Shown piece after piece: positions 1 through 4,513 of a stretch of DNA of 5,824 nucleotides. Origin of the DNA: Peptostreptococcus sp. Lineage in GTDB: Bacteria; Bacillota; Clostridia; Peptostreptococcales; Peptostreptococcaceae. The translations under genes were made by a program, and so were the position numbers. How positions within the stretch are numbered: the first letter of the stretch is position 1; each line of letters starts with the position of its first letter. The DNA is taken from positions 1 to 5,824 of the forward strand of contig JAHHSS010000089.1 of NCBI GenBank assembly GCA_020025095.1, given 5' to 3'. Under the pieces are notes generated by a model that had not been told where the DNA came from, ran no database searches, and was given only the letters and a program-made list of their open reading frames with translations.

Positions 1-227
1 CAACTTTTAACAAAGACCAATCTTAGAATAGCGAACTCTTAAATACAAAAAATAAACACATTCATATTTCTTAGACAAATCATAATTAAAACAATTTGCG
101 ATATTAAATATTCATTTAAACTATATTTAACATAAAGACTATGAATTTTATCTATCATATATGCAATTATCAAAATCAAACTATATATAATGTTAAAATA
201 ATAATATGAAAAAGAAAGGAGGGGCAT
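1..227. other. AT-rich intergenic leader, no gene seen
   Basis: This stretch ends at the ribosome binding site of the first gene and holds no convincing coding sequence on either strand. Minus-strand open frames here are low-complexity, rich in Ile/Tyr/Leu, and have no ribosome binding site. A small AT-only inverted repeat (TTAAAT, 4-base spacer, ATTTAA; 104-119) and an 8-base inverted pair (126-133 with 190-197) are visible, but both are expected by chance in DNA this AT-rich. The upstream gene is outside the window. Confidence 0.6.
186..191 (+). promoter_or_regulatory. Probable -10 element for the yjiL-yjiM operon
   Basis: A perfect TATAAT lies 36 bases before the first start codon, giving a predicted transcript start near 198 and a leader of about 30 bases. 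No good -35 hexamer sits 17 bases upstream (the sequence there is GCAATT; TGCAAT gives an 18-base spacer). The call therefore rests on the -10 and its position. In AT-rich DNA a lone TATAAT can occur by chance. Confidence 0.4.
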
Positions 228-986
228 ATGAAAAATATTGGAATAGACATAGGTTCAAGTTGTGCTAAAGTATGCATAATGAACGATAATTCTATAGAAA
301 GTACTTTTATGATTCCTACTGGATACAATTCAAGAAAAACAGCTGAAATTATAAAAAAAATACTAGAAGAAAAAAATGTAAACATAAAAGTAAGTAATAT
401 AGTGGCAACTGGCTACGGAAGAATATCTGTTCCTTACGCAGATGATGTAATGACAGAAATATCTTGCCATGGAATAGGTGCACATCATTTATTTGGGGGA
501 AATGCCACAGTAATAGATATTGGAGGACAAGACACAAAAATAATATCTCTAAAAAGAAATAGAGTGATGAAGTTTATTATGAATGACAAGTGTTCTGCCG
601 GAACAGGAAAGTTCATAGAGATAATGTCAGATAGACTAGGGCTTACACTTGAAGAACTTGAAGAACTTGCTTCAAAAGGAAAAGAAACCACAATAAGCTC
701 AATGTGTACAGTTTTTGCAGAATCTGAGGTTATTAGTCTTATAGGACAAGGAACTCCTAGAGAGGATATAGCTAATGGCGTGATAAAATCAGTTGTTACA
801 AAAGTCGTCCAACTTGCATTACAGATTCCAGCAGATAAGTATATCCTTACAGGTGGATTTTGTGAAAATAAATATTTTATAGAAGAACTTTCAAAAGTAC
901 TAGACGCACCAGTAGATTCAAGTCCACAGGCAAGATTTGCAGGAGCTATAGGAGCAGCAATATATGCAAGTAAAATAGGAGAATAA
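228..986 (+). CDS. yjiL: ATP-dependent activase of the 2-hydroxyacyl-CoA dehydratase / double-cubane protein family (YjiL-like)
   Basis: This 252-residue cytoplasmic protein belongs to the BadF/BadG/BcrA/HgdC ATPase family (ASKHA fold). Such activases form dimers around one [4Fe-4S] cluster and use ATP hydrolysis to lower the potential of an electron passed to a partner iron-sulfur protein. Visible motifs in order are the phosphate-1 loop GIDIGSS (5-11), TGYGR (61-65), the phosphate-2 segment VIDIGGQDTK (95-104), NDKCSAGTGKF with cluster ligand candidate Cys122, SSMCTVFAESEVISL with ligand candidate Cys160, and the adenosine motif LTGG (207-210). All key family residues appear present and the length is normal. 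The start is set by a strong AAAGGAGG (215-222), 5 bases before ATG. The next gene follows after 18 bases, so the two are surely cotranscribed. From memory it resembles E. coli YjiL more than the glutamate-fermentation activator HgdC, which also fits its partner. Family is sure; physiological role is inferred. Confidence 0.93.
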   Translation: MKNIGIDIGSSCAKVCIMNDNSIESTFMIPTGYNSRKTAEIIKKILEEKNVNIKVSNIVATGYGRISVPYADDVMTEISCHGIGAHHLFGGNATVIDIGGQDTKIISLKRNRVMKFIMNDKCSAGTGKFIEIMSDRLGLTLEELEELASKGKETTISSMCTVFAESEVISLIGQGTPREDIANGVIKSVVTKVVQLALQIPADKYILTGGFCENKYFIEELSKVLDAPVDSSPQARFAGAIGAAIYASKIGE

Positions 987-1004
987 ATAAGCAAAGGAGA
1001 AAAA

Positions 1005-2162
1005 ATGAAAGATTTAAGTTTACCAAAAAAGTTTGAAGATTATGTAGATACAAGAAAACAAGGCTTCATAAGGGCTATGGAGTTTAAAAAAAATGGTGGG
1101 ATAATTGCGGGATGTCTTTGCACCTACACACCACAAGAAATACTAGATGCAGGGGGGATAGCAAGTGTAGGTCTTTGTGGAACAAGCAATGAAACTATAC
1201 CAGATGCTGAAAGAATACTTCCTAAAAATTTATGTCCATTGATTAAATCTACATATGGTTTTGCAATGACTGAAAAATGTCCATACACATATTTTTCCGA
1301 TATAATAATAGGAGAAACAACTTGTGATGGAAAGAAAAAAATGTATGAGCTTTTAGGAGAAATAAAAGATGTTCACGTAATGCATCTACCTCAAGGAAAA
1401 GATAGACCATATATATTTGATAATTGGTATCAAGAATGTTTATACTTAAAAGAAACCCTTGAGAAAAAATTCAATATAGAAATAAGCGAAGATAATTTAA
1501 GAGAGGCTGCTAAGAAAAGAAATGAATTGAGGAAATTATATGTAGAGATGTATCAACTTCAAAAAAATATTCCTCCAGTAATGAAAGGGACAGATATAAT
1601 GATTGCAATGCAGAAGGGAACTTTTGCATTGGATGTAGACACACAAATAGAAAATATCCAAAATATAATAGAAGAAGCTAAGGTAAATTATTTTGAAAAA
1701 GGCGAAAGACCAGTATCTAAAAAAGAAAAAAGAATTTTAATTACAGGATGTCCATCTGGAGGACTTATAGAAAAGCTAGGAATAGTTATAGAAGAAAATG
1801 GAGGAGTAATAGTCTGTAAAGATGACTGTTCAGGAGAAAGAACAAATACTCAAATGATAGATGAAAATGCAAAAGACATAATGAGGGCTATTGCAGATAG
1901 ATATATGGAAATAAACTGTTCTGTATTTACTCCTAATGATGCAAGAATAGAAAATACACTTAGAATGATAGAAGAATACAAGGTTGATGGTGTAATCGAG
2001 CTAGTCCTACAAGCCTGCCACACCTTCAATGTAGAAGCAACAAAAATGGAAAGAGAAGTAGAAAATATGGGTGTTCCATATATGAAGCTTGAAACAGATT
2101 ATTCCACATCAGATAAGGGACAAATAGAAACTAGAGTAGGAGCATTTATAGAAATGCTATAA
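1005..2162 (+). CDS. yjiM: Double-cubane-cluster-type reductase, 2-hydroxyacyl-CoA dehydratase family (YjiM-like)
   Basis: This 385-residue cytoplasmic protein belongs to the HgdB/BcrC/BadD family but is of the single-polypeptide YjiM type, which in Carboxydothermus (DCCP) binds an [Fe8S9] double-cubane cluster and is reduced by its own ATP-dependent activase. It has 12 cysteines: 37, 39, 58, 77, 92, 107, 145, 249, 271, 275, 305 and 338. By recall of E. coli YjiM, nine look conserved (39, 58, 77, 92, 107, 249, 275, 305, 338), set in motifs such as GETTCDGKKKMYE (around 107), LITGCP (249), CSGE (275) and LQACHT (338). The C-terminus ETDYSTSD...RVGAFIEML is also YjiM-like. Which cysteines hold the cluster cannot be decided by reading. 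ATG is 5 bases after AAAGGAG (993-999). No second dehydratase subunit, CoA-transferase or ferredoxin gene is near, arguing against a classical acyl-CoA dehydratase. The known family member reduces small molecules such as acetylene in vitro; the natural substrate is unknown. Confidence 0.9.
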   Translation: MKDLSLPKKFEDYVDTRKQGFIRAMEFKKNGGIIAGCLCTYTPQEILDAGGIASVGLCGTSNETIPDAERILPKNLCPLIKSTYGFAMTEKCPYTYFSDIIIGETTCDGKKKMYELLGEIKDVHVMHLPQGKDRPYIFDNWYQECLYLKETLEKKFNIEISEDNLREAAKKRNELRKLYVEMYQLQKNIPPVMKGTDIMIAMQKGTFALDVDTQIENIQNIIEEAKVNYFEKGERPVSKKEKRILITGCPSGGLIEKLGIVIEENGGVIVCKDDCSGERTNTQMIDENAKDIMRAIADRYMEINCSVFTPNDARIENTLRMIEEYKVDGVIELVLQACHTFNVEATKMEREVENMGVPYMKLETDYSTSDKGQIETRVGAFIEML

Positions 2163-2177
2163 ATATAAAAATTTCGC

Positions 2178-2207
2178 AATAAAGTTTTAATCTTTTAGAA
2201 CTTTATT
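2178..2207 (+). terminator. Possible weak terminator hairpin after yjiM
   Basis: AATAAAGTT (2178-2186) pairs perfectly with AACTTTATT (2199-2207) around a 12-base loop, 15 bases after the yjiM stop codon. The stem is AT-rich and is followed by ATATTAAAGG, not a clean T run. It would therefore be an inefficient Rho-independent terminator at best. Its position at the end of the operon, before a new promoter, is the main support. Confidence 0.35.
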
Positions 2208-2257
2208 ATATTAAAGGAAAAATTTTACAATAATAAAAAGCTAAGTATCCAGAAAAA

Positions 2258-2286
2258 TTGAATAAAAAATTGCCTTATTATATAAT
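2258..2286 (+). promoter_or_regulatory. Sigma-A-type promoter for the NUDIX-cutC unit
   Basis: TTGAAT (2258-2263) and TATAAT (2281-2286) are separated by exactly 17 bases. The expected transcript start is near 2293, which leaves a leader of about 55 bases carrying a hairpin. The two hexamers and the spacer length are identical to those of the dinB promoter in this window. This marks the NUDIX gene as the start of a new transcription unit, separate from yjiL-yjiM. Confidence 0.7.
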
Positions 2287-2301
2287 TAAGACAATAGTTA
2301 A

Positions 2302-2330
2302 AAAGGGAGCAGAAAAATTTTGTTCCCTTT
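2302..2330 (+). promoter_or_regulatory. Hairpin in the 5' leader of the NUDIX gene
   Basis: AAAGGGAGCAGAA (2302-2314) pairs with the segment 2318-2330 (ending GTTCCCTTT) over 13 pairs, two of them G-U, around a 3-base loop. It lies between the predicted transcript start and the ribosome binding site. No T run follows, so it is not a standard terminator. The 3' arm (TTCCC, 2323-2327) could alternatively pair with the ribosome binding site GGGAG (2338-2342), since the 5' arm repeats that same pentamer. A regulatory role is inference only. Confidence 0.4.
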
Positions 2331-2337
2331 AAATATT

Positions 2338-2344
2338 GGGAGGA
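2338..2344 (+). promoter_or_regulatory. Ribosome binding site deciding the NUDIX start
   Basis: GGGAGGA lies just before ATG at 2348; GGAGG ends 4 bases before it. An in-frame TTG at 2336 overlaps this site and has no Shine-Dalgarno sequence of its own, so ATG 2348 is preferred over the longer reading. Confidence 0.7.
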
Positions 2345-2347
2345 AGT

Positions 2348-2770
2348 ATGGAAAAAACAATAAAAATTGGAATAGGAGTAATGATTAAAGATGGTAACAA
2401 AATACTTCTTGGTCATAGAGTTTCAAATGGAATAGATACAGGTGGAATATATGAGCCAGATAGTTGGACTTTGCCAGGTGGAAAACAAGAATACAATGAA
2501 ACGATATTTGAATGTGCAGCTAGAGAGGTAAAAGAAGAAACGAACTTGGATATAAGTGATATGGAAATATTCGGTGCGATTGACGATATACAAACAGATA
2601 GACACTTTGTAACAATTCATGTAATTGCCAATAAAGTAGAGGGAAGATTAAAAGTAATGGAAATCGATAAAGAAGATAAATGGGAGTGGTTTGAACTAGA
2701 TAAATTGCCTAAAAATTTATACTCACCGTCTGAAAAGTTTATATCAAAATACCTTGAAAAAATAAAATAA
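2348..2770 (+). CDS. NUDIX hydrolase, probably a nucleoside triphosphate pyrophosphatase (NUDT15/MutT-like)
   Basis: This 140-residue protein is a single NUDIX domain. The NUDIX box GX5EX7REUXEEXGU runs from Gly45 to Leu67: Gly45, Glu51, Arg59-Glu60 and the metal-binding Glu63-Glu64 are all present, and the usual Gly near the end is Asn66, a common variation. It is preceded by SWTLPGG (39-45) and followed by RHFVTIHV (85-92), an arrangement seen in NUDT15/MTH2-like enzymes. These cleave modified or ordinary (d)NTPs to the monophosphate and pyrophosphate, so house-cleaning of the nucleotide pool is the likely role; the exact substrate is not readable from sequence. The chosen ATG has GGGAGGA upstream; a TTG 12 bases earlier is rejected. 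It is first in its transcription unit, with its own promoter and a hairpin leader, and cutC follows 40 bases later. No membrane segment or signal peptide is seen. Confidence 0.9.
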   Translation: MEKTIKIGIGVMIKDGNKILLGHRVSNGIDTGGIYEPDSWTLPGGKQEYNETIFECAAREVKEETNLDISDMEIFGAIDDIQTDRHFVTIHVIANKVEGRLKVMEIDKEDKWEWFELDKLPKNLYSPSEKFISKYLEKIK

Positions 2771-2800
2771 TTTTTTTAAATAAATAGAAAAATAATTTAT

Positions 2801-2806
2801 GGGGGA
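2801..2806 (+). promoter_or_regulatory. G-rich ribosome binding site deciding the cutC start
   Basis: GGGGGA lies just before ATG at 2811, an unusual G-run variant of the usual AGGAGG seen at neighbouring genes. An in-frame ATG at 2799 precedes it and has only A/T-rich sequence upstream, so 2811 is the preferred start. Confidence 0.55.
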
Positions 2807-2810
2807 TTTT

Positions 2811-3500
2811 ATGGAGAGAAAAAAAGTTGAAATAATAGTACAGAGCTTAGAAGATGCAATAAATGCTCAAAGAGGAGGCGCATCTAGGTTAGAGATAGTA
2901 TCAGAACTTTCAGAAGGTGGGCTAACTCCAAGCATTGCTATGGTAAAATCAATAATTGAAAATACGAATATAGAGCTTGCCGTAATGGTTCGTCCAACAT
3001 CAAAAACTTTTTGTTATAAAAAGCAAGATTTAGAGCTTATGAAAAAAGATGCTGAAATATTTCAAGAAATGGGCATAAAAAGGATTGTAATAGGAATTTT
3101 AGATAGTGAAAATAATATAGATGTAGAAGCATTAAACTATGTTCTTGAAAACATAGAAGTAGACGTAACTTTTCATAGGGCAATTGACGAATCAAAAGAT
3201 ATATTCGAAAGCATAAAAGTATTAAACAGATGCGAAAAGGTAAGTCATATACTTACTTCAGGTGGTTATGGAAATGCAAAAGATAATTTAGATACAATAA
3301 AGAAAATGATAGAGTTAAGCGAAAAAAAAATAATGCTTGCTAGTGGATTAAATTTAGATGTGCTAGAAGACATTAAAAAAAGTATTTTGATAAAGGATAA
3401 AAAGTATGATGTCCATTTTGGTAGATTTGCTCAAGATAAATATGGAGTAGTGAGTGAGGAAAAAGTAAAGCAAATTGTAGATGCATTTTACAGCAAATAA
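2811..3500 (+). CDS. cutC: CutC-family protein (putative copper homeostasis, TIM barrel)
   Basis: This 229-residue cytoplasmic protein matches the CutC family (about 250 residues in E. coli) along its length. Family landmarks are GGASRLEIVSELSEGGLTPS (22-41), VRPTSKTFCY (60-69), IVIGILD (92-98), VTFHRAID (119-126), ILTSGG (147-152) and a C-terminal VHFG with His202. CutC has been linked to copper tolerance, but its biochemical activity is not firmly established, so the copper role is family knowledge only. The Glu-Leu-Cys found after GA(D)R in many CutC proteins reads Glu-Ile-Val here (28-30), removing a cysteine that has been proposed as a metal ligand; Cys68 is kept. It probably shares a transcript with the NUDIX gene 40 bases upstream, as no good promoter lies between them. 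A convincing terminator after it is not visible. Family is sure; start codon is moderately sure. Confidence 0.88.
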   Translation: MERKKVEIIVQSLEDAINAQRGGASRLEIVSELSEGGLTPSIAMVKSIIENTNIELAVMVRPTSKTFCYKKQDLELMKKDAEIFQEMGIKRIVIGILDSENNIDVEALNYVLENIEVDVTFHRAIDESKDIFESIKVLNRCEKVSHILTSGGYGNAKDNLDTIKKMIELSEKKIMLASGLNLDVLEDIKKSILIKDKKYDVHFGRFAQDKYGVVSEEKVKQIVDAFYSK

Positions 3501-3782
3501 TTAAACTTAAGCAGAAGAAAAAATATGAGAGTGCTTATAAAAAATTTTTAATACTTAATATAGAGAATGCCTTATAACTATTAAGCTGTCATGTATCCTT
3601 TAATAAGGAGAAGATTACATTCACTTCATAAAAAATATTTTAGATGACAAAAGTTATTATAATAGTATTAAGGAGATATTCTTATAGATTTGATTTTTGA
3701 AAGAAAGTAAAAAGATAATACATCAGAATAAATAAAATATCTGAAATAAATAAAACAAAAATCAAAATGCAATTCTCTTGTA
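3501..3782. other. AT-rich gap between cutC and dut, possible gene remnant
   Basis: No intact gene is seen in these 282 bases on either strand. One short frame (3607-3687) reads like coding sequence (FIKNILDDKSYYNSIKEIF, then a stop). A shift of frame near 3672 would continue it as GDILIDLIFERK and stop at about 3706. There is a ribosome-binding-site-like AAGGAG at 3606, but no ATG, GTG or TTG follows it. This may be a decayed small gene. The string AAGGAGATATT (3670-3680) recurs at the dut ribosome binding site (3811-3821), but similarity beyond it is weak. Confidence 0.3.
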
Positions 3783-3791
3783 TGGTATAAT
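3783..3791 (+). promoter_or_regulatory. Extended -10 promoter for dut
   Basis: TGGTATAAT combines the extended TG motif with a perfect -10 hexamer (3786-3791). The sequence 17 bases upstream (CAAAAT, 3763-3768) is a poor -35, as is usual for extended -10 promoters. The predicted start near 3797 gives a leader of about 28 bases. Confidence 0.6.
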
Positions 3792-3810
3792 AATTACTGA
3801 AAATATATAA

Positions 3811-3818
3811 AAGGAGAT
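3811..3818 (+). promoter_or_regulatory. Strong ribosome binding site supporting a TTG start for dut
   Basis: AAGGAGAT is separated by 6 bases from TTG at 3825. The first in-frame ATG lies far inside the conserved domain (codon 60), so translation must begin at this TTG. Confidence 0.85.
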
Positions 3819-3824
3819 ATTAAA

Positions 3825-4289
3825 TTGAATAGAGGATTTGAAATAGTAGATGATAAACATAGAAAATATCCTGAATGTGATATTGTGATACCACAAAGGG
3901 GGACTTCTAGTTCAGCTGGATATGACATATGCACTCCAGTTGATATAGTGATACCAGCAAATGGGCATTCAAAAATAATATTTACAGATATAAAGGCATA
4001 TATGCTAGCAGATGAAGTTTTATGTACTCATGTTAGAAGTTCAATCGGCATGAAAAGAGGTTTGGTTCTTGCCAATACCACTGGAATAATAGATTCAGAT
4101 TATTATTCTAACCCAGATAATGACGGGAATATAGGTTTTATGCTAAGAAATCTTACTGATAAAGAAGTAACTATAAAAGCAGGAGAAAGAGTGATACAAG
4201 GTATATTTTCAAAGTACCTTGTTGCTGATTCAGATAAGCCAAAATCTGAAGAAAGATTAGGAGGAGTAGGCTCTACGGGTAGAAAATAA
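3825..4289 (+). CDS. dut: dUTP diphosphatase (dUTPase), trimeric type
   Basis: This 154-residue protein hydrolyses dUTP to dUMP and pyrophosphate, keeping uracil out of DNA and supplying dUMP for thymidylate synthesis. All five motifs of the homotrimeric dUTPase family are present: motif 1 SAGYDI (30-35), motif 2 VRSSIGMKRGLVLANT (70-85), motif 3 GIIDSDYY (87-94) with the catalytic Asp90, motif 4 GERVIQGIF (120-128) and motif 5 RLGGVGSTG (144-152). Motif 3 carries a short insert (SNPDNDG, 95-101) before the strand NIGF, a form I recall from other clostridial and phage enzymes. In motif 5 the aromatic Phe that usually stacks on uracil is Val148. Translation starts at TTG with an excellent ribosome binding site. 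It has its own extended -10 promoter and ends at the strong hairpin at 4388-4428, so it seems monocistronic. Length is normal and no phage genes surround it, so a housekeeping copy is likely. Confidence 0.93.
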   Translation: MNRGFEIVDDKHRKYPECDIVIPQRGTSSSAGYDICTPVDIVIPANGHSKIIFTDIKAYMLADEVLCTHVRSSIGMKRGLVLANTTGIIDSDYYSNPDNDGNIGFMLRNLTDKEVTIKAGERVIQGIFSKYLVADSDKPKSEERLGGVGSTGRK

Positions 4290-4319
4290 TATAAAATTTA
4301 TTTTAATCCAGAAAAAGAC

Positions 4320-4348
4320 TTTAAATTTTCAACAAATAATGTTATAAT
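4320..4348 (+). promoter_or_regulatory. Possible promoter between dut and dinB
   Basis: TTTAAA (4320-4325) and TATAAT (4343-4348) are 17 bases apart. The predicted start near 4355 lies about 70 bases before a strong terminator hairpin and about 160 bases before dinB. The -10 is perfect and the -35 matches TTGACA at four of six positions. No open reading frame starts between it and the terminator, so its product would be a short RNA. Confidence 0.4.
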
Positions 4349-4358
4349 ACATAGTGTT

Positions 4359-4372
4359 ATTCGTGAACGAAT
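4359..4372. promoter_or_regulatory. Operator-like palindrome ATTCGT-GA-ACGAAT
   Basis: Two perfect 6-base inverted half-sites are separated by 2 bases, centred about 11 bases after the predicted start of the 4320-4348 promoter. That size and position suit a dimeric repressor operator; read as RNA it forms a 5-pair stem with a UGAA loop. It contains GAAC but lacks the GTT half of an SOS box. No regulator gene is in the window to connect with it. Confidence 0.3.
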
Positions 4373-4387
4373 CAAAGTCTAAAAACA

Positions 4388-4428
4388 AACAAAAACGACC
4401 TATGTATTTTTCATAGGTCGTTTTTGTT
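4388..4428. terminator. Strong bidirectional Rho-independent terminator
   Basis: ACAAAAACGACCTATG and its preceding A (4388-4404) pair perfectly with 4412-4428 (CATAGGTCGTTTTTGT plus T): 17 pairs around the 7-base loop TATTTTT. The GC-containing core CGACC/GGTCG is bordered by A5 on the left and T5 on the right, giving a T run on either strand, so it can stop transcription in both directions. It ends the dut transcript and any RNA from the 4320-4348 promoter, and isolates dinB from upstream transcription. Confidence 0.9.
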
Positions 4429-4442
4429 GTGTAAAAACACTA

Positions 4443-4471
4443 TTGAATGGAGTCTATAAATATACTATAAT
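4443..4471 (+). promoter_or_regulatory. Sigma-A-type promoter for dinB
   Basis: TTGAAT (4443-4448) and TATAAT (4466-4471) are exactly 17 bases apart, predicting a start near 4478. It lies just downstream of the terminator, so dinB depends on it. The start point touches the SOS box at 4480-4491. Confidence 0.8.
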
Positions 4472-4479
4472 TTTATAAA

Positions 4480-4491
4480 GAACATATGTTT
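4480..4491. promoter_or_regulatory. LexA/SOS box controlling dinB
   Basis: GAACATATGTTT fits the Gram-positive LexA (DinR) consensus GAAC-RNRY-GTTY at every position; the inner AACATATGTT (4481-4490) is a perfect palindrome. It lies immediately after the predicted transcription start, where bound LexA would block initiation or clearance. The downstream gene is a translesion polymerase, a classic SOS target, which makes a chance match unlikely. The lexA gene itself is not in the window. Confidence 0.82.
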
Positions 4492-4497
4492 GGATTT

Positions 4498-4505
4498 AAA
4501 GGAGG
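4498..4505 (+). promoter_or_regulatory. Ribosome binding site deciding the dinB start
   Basis: AAAGGAGG lies 8 bases before ATG 4514 and only 2 bases before the in-frame ATG 4508, favouring 4514. An in-frame TTG at 4490 lies inside the SOS box and has no ribosome binding site. Confidence 0.75.
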
Positions 4506-4513
4506 AGATGAGT

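Larger units (their letters stand above)
4355..4428 (+). ncRNA. Candidate short non-coding RNA upstream of dinB
   Basis: Transcription from the TATAAT at 4343 would give an RNA of about 75 bases: a small hairpin (ATTCG, TGAA loop, CGAAT; 4359-4372), an A-rich single-stranded linker containing AAAGTCTAAAAAC, and the strong terminator stem ending at 4428. Promoter, short structured body and terminator in this order is the form of a bacterial small RNA. I do not recognise it as a known family, and the same sequence could simply be the dut 3' end with a chance promoter. Confidence 0.25.

Noticed and set aside
206..230. Short leader peptide starting at ATG 206
   Set aside because: The frame reads MKKKGGAYEKYW and overlaps yjiL out of frame. 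It has no ribosome binding site of its own; its codons consist of the yjiL ribosome binding site.
39..385. Hydrophobic minus-strand open frames that look like membrane segments
   Set aside because: AT-rich DNA read in reverse gives Phe/Ile/Leu/Tyr-rich translations. No ribosome binding site or known motif supports them, and part overlaps the start of yjiL.
485..994. 169-residue minus-strand open frame, the longest not called
   Set aside because: It lies opposite yjiL, has a serine-rich translation with no recognisable motif, and has no suitable ribosome binding site. It is a shadow of a confidently assigned gene.
1005..2162. Subunit of a classical 2-hydroxyglutaryl-CoA or lactoyl-CoA dehydratase
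   Set aside because: Those enzymes need two different dehydratase subunits, usually with a CoA-transferase nearby. Only one is present, and its motifs match the YjiM type.
2336..2347. TTG start for the NUDIX gene
   Set aside because: It overlaps the ribosome binding site that serves ATG 2348 and has no such site upstream.
4359..4372. Second SOS box at ATTCGTGAACGAAT
   Set aside because: It contains GAAC, but the required GTT half-site 4 bases later is absent. It is kept only as an unassigned palindrome.
4490..4513. TTG start at 4490 or ATG start at 4508 for dinB
   Set aside because: The TTG lies inside the SOS box without a ribosome binding site, and ATG 4508 is only 2 bases from AAAGGAGG. 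ATG 4514 has proper spacing.
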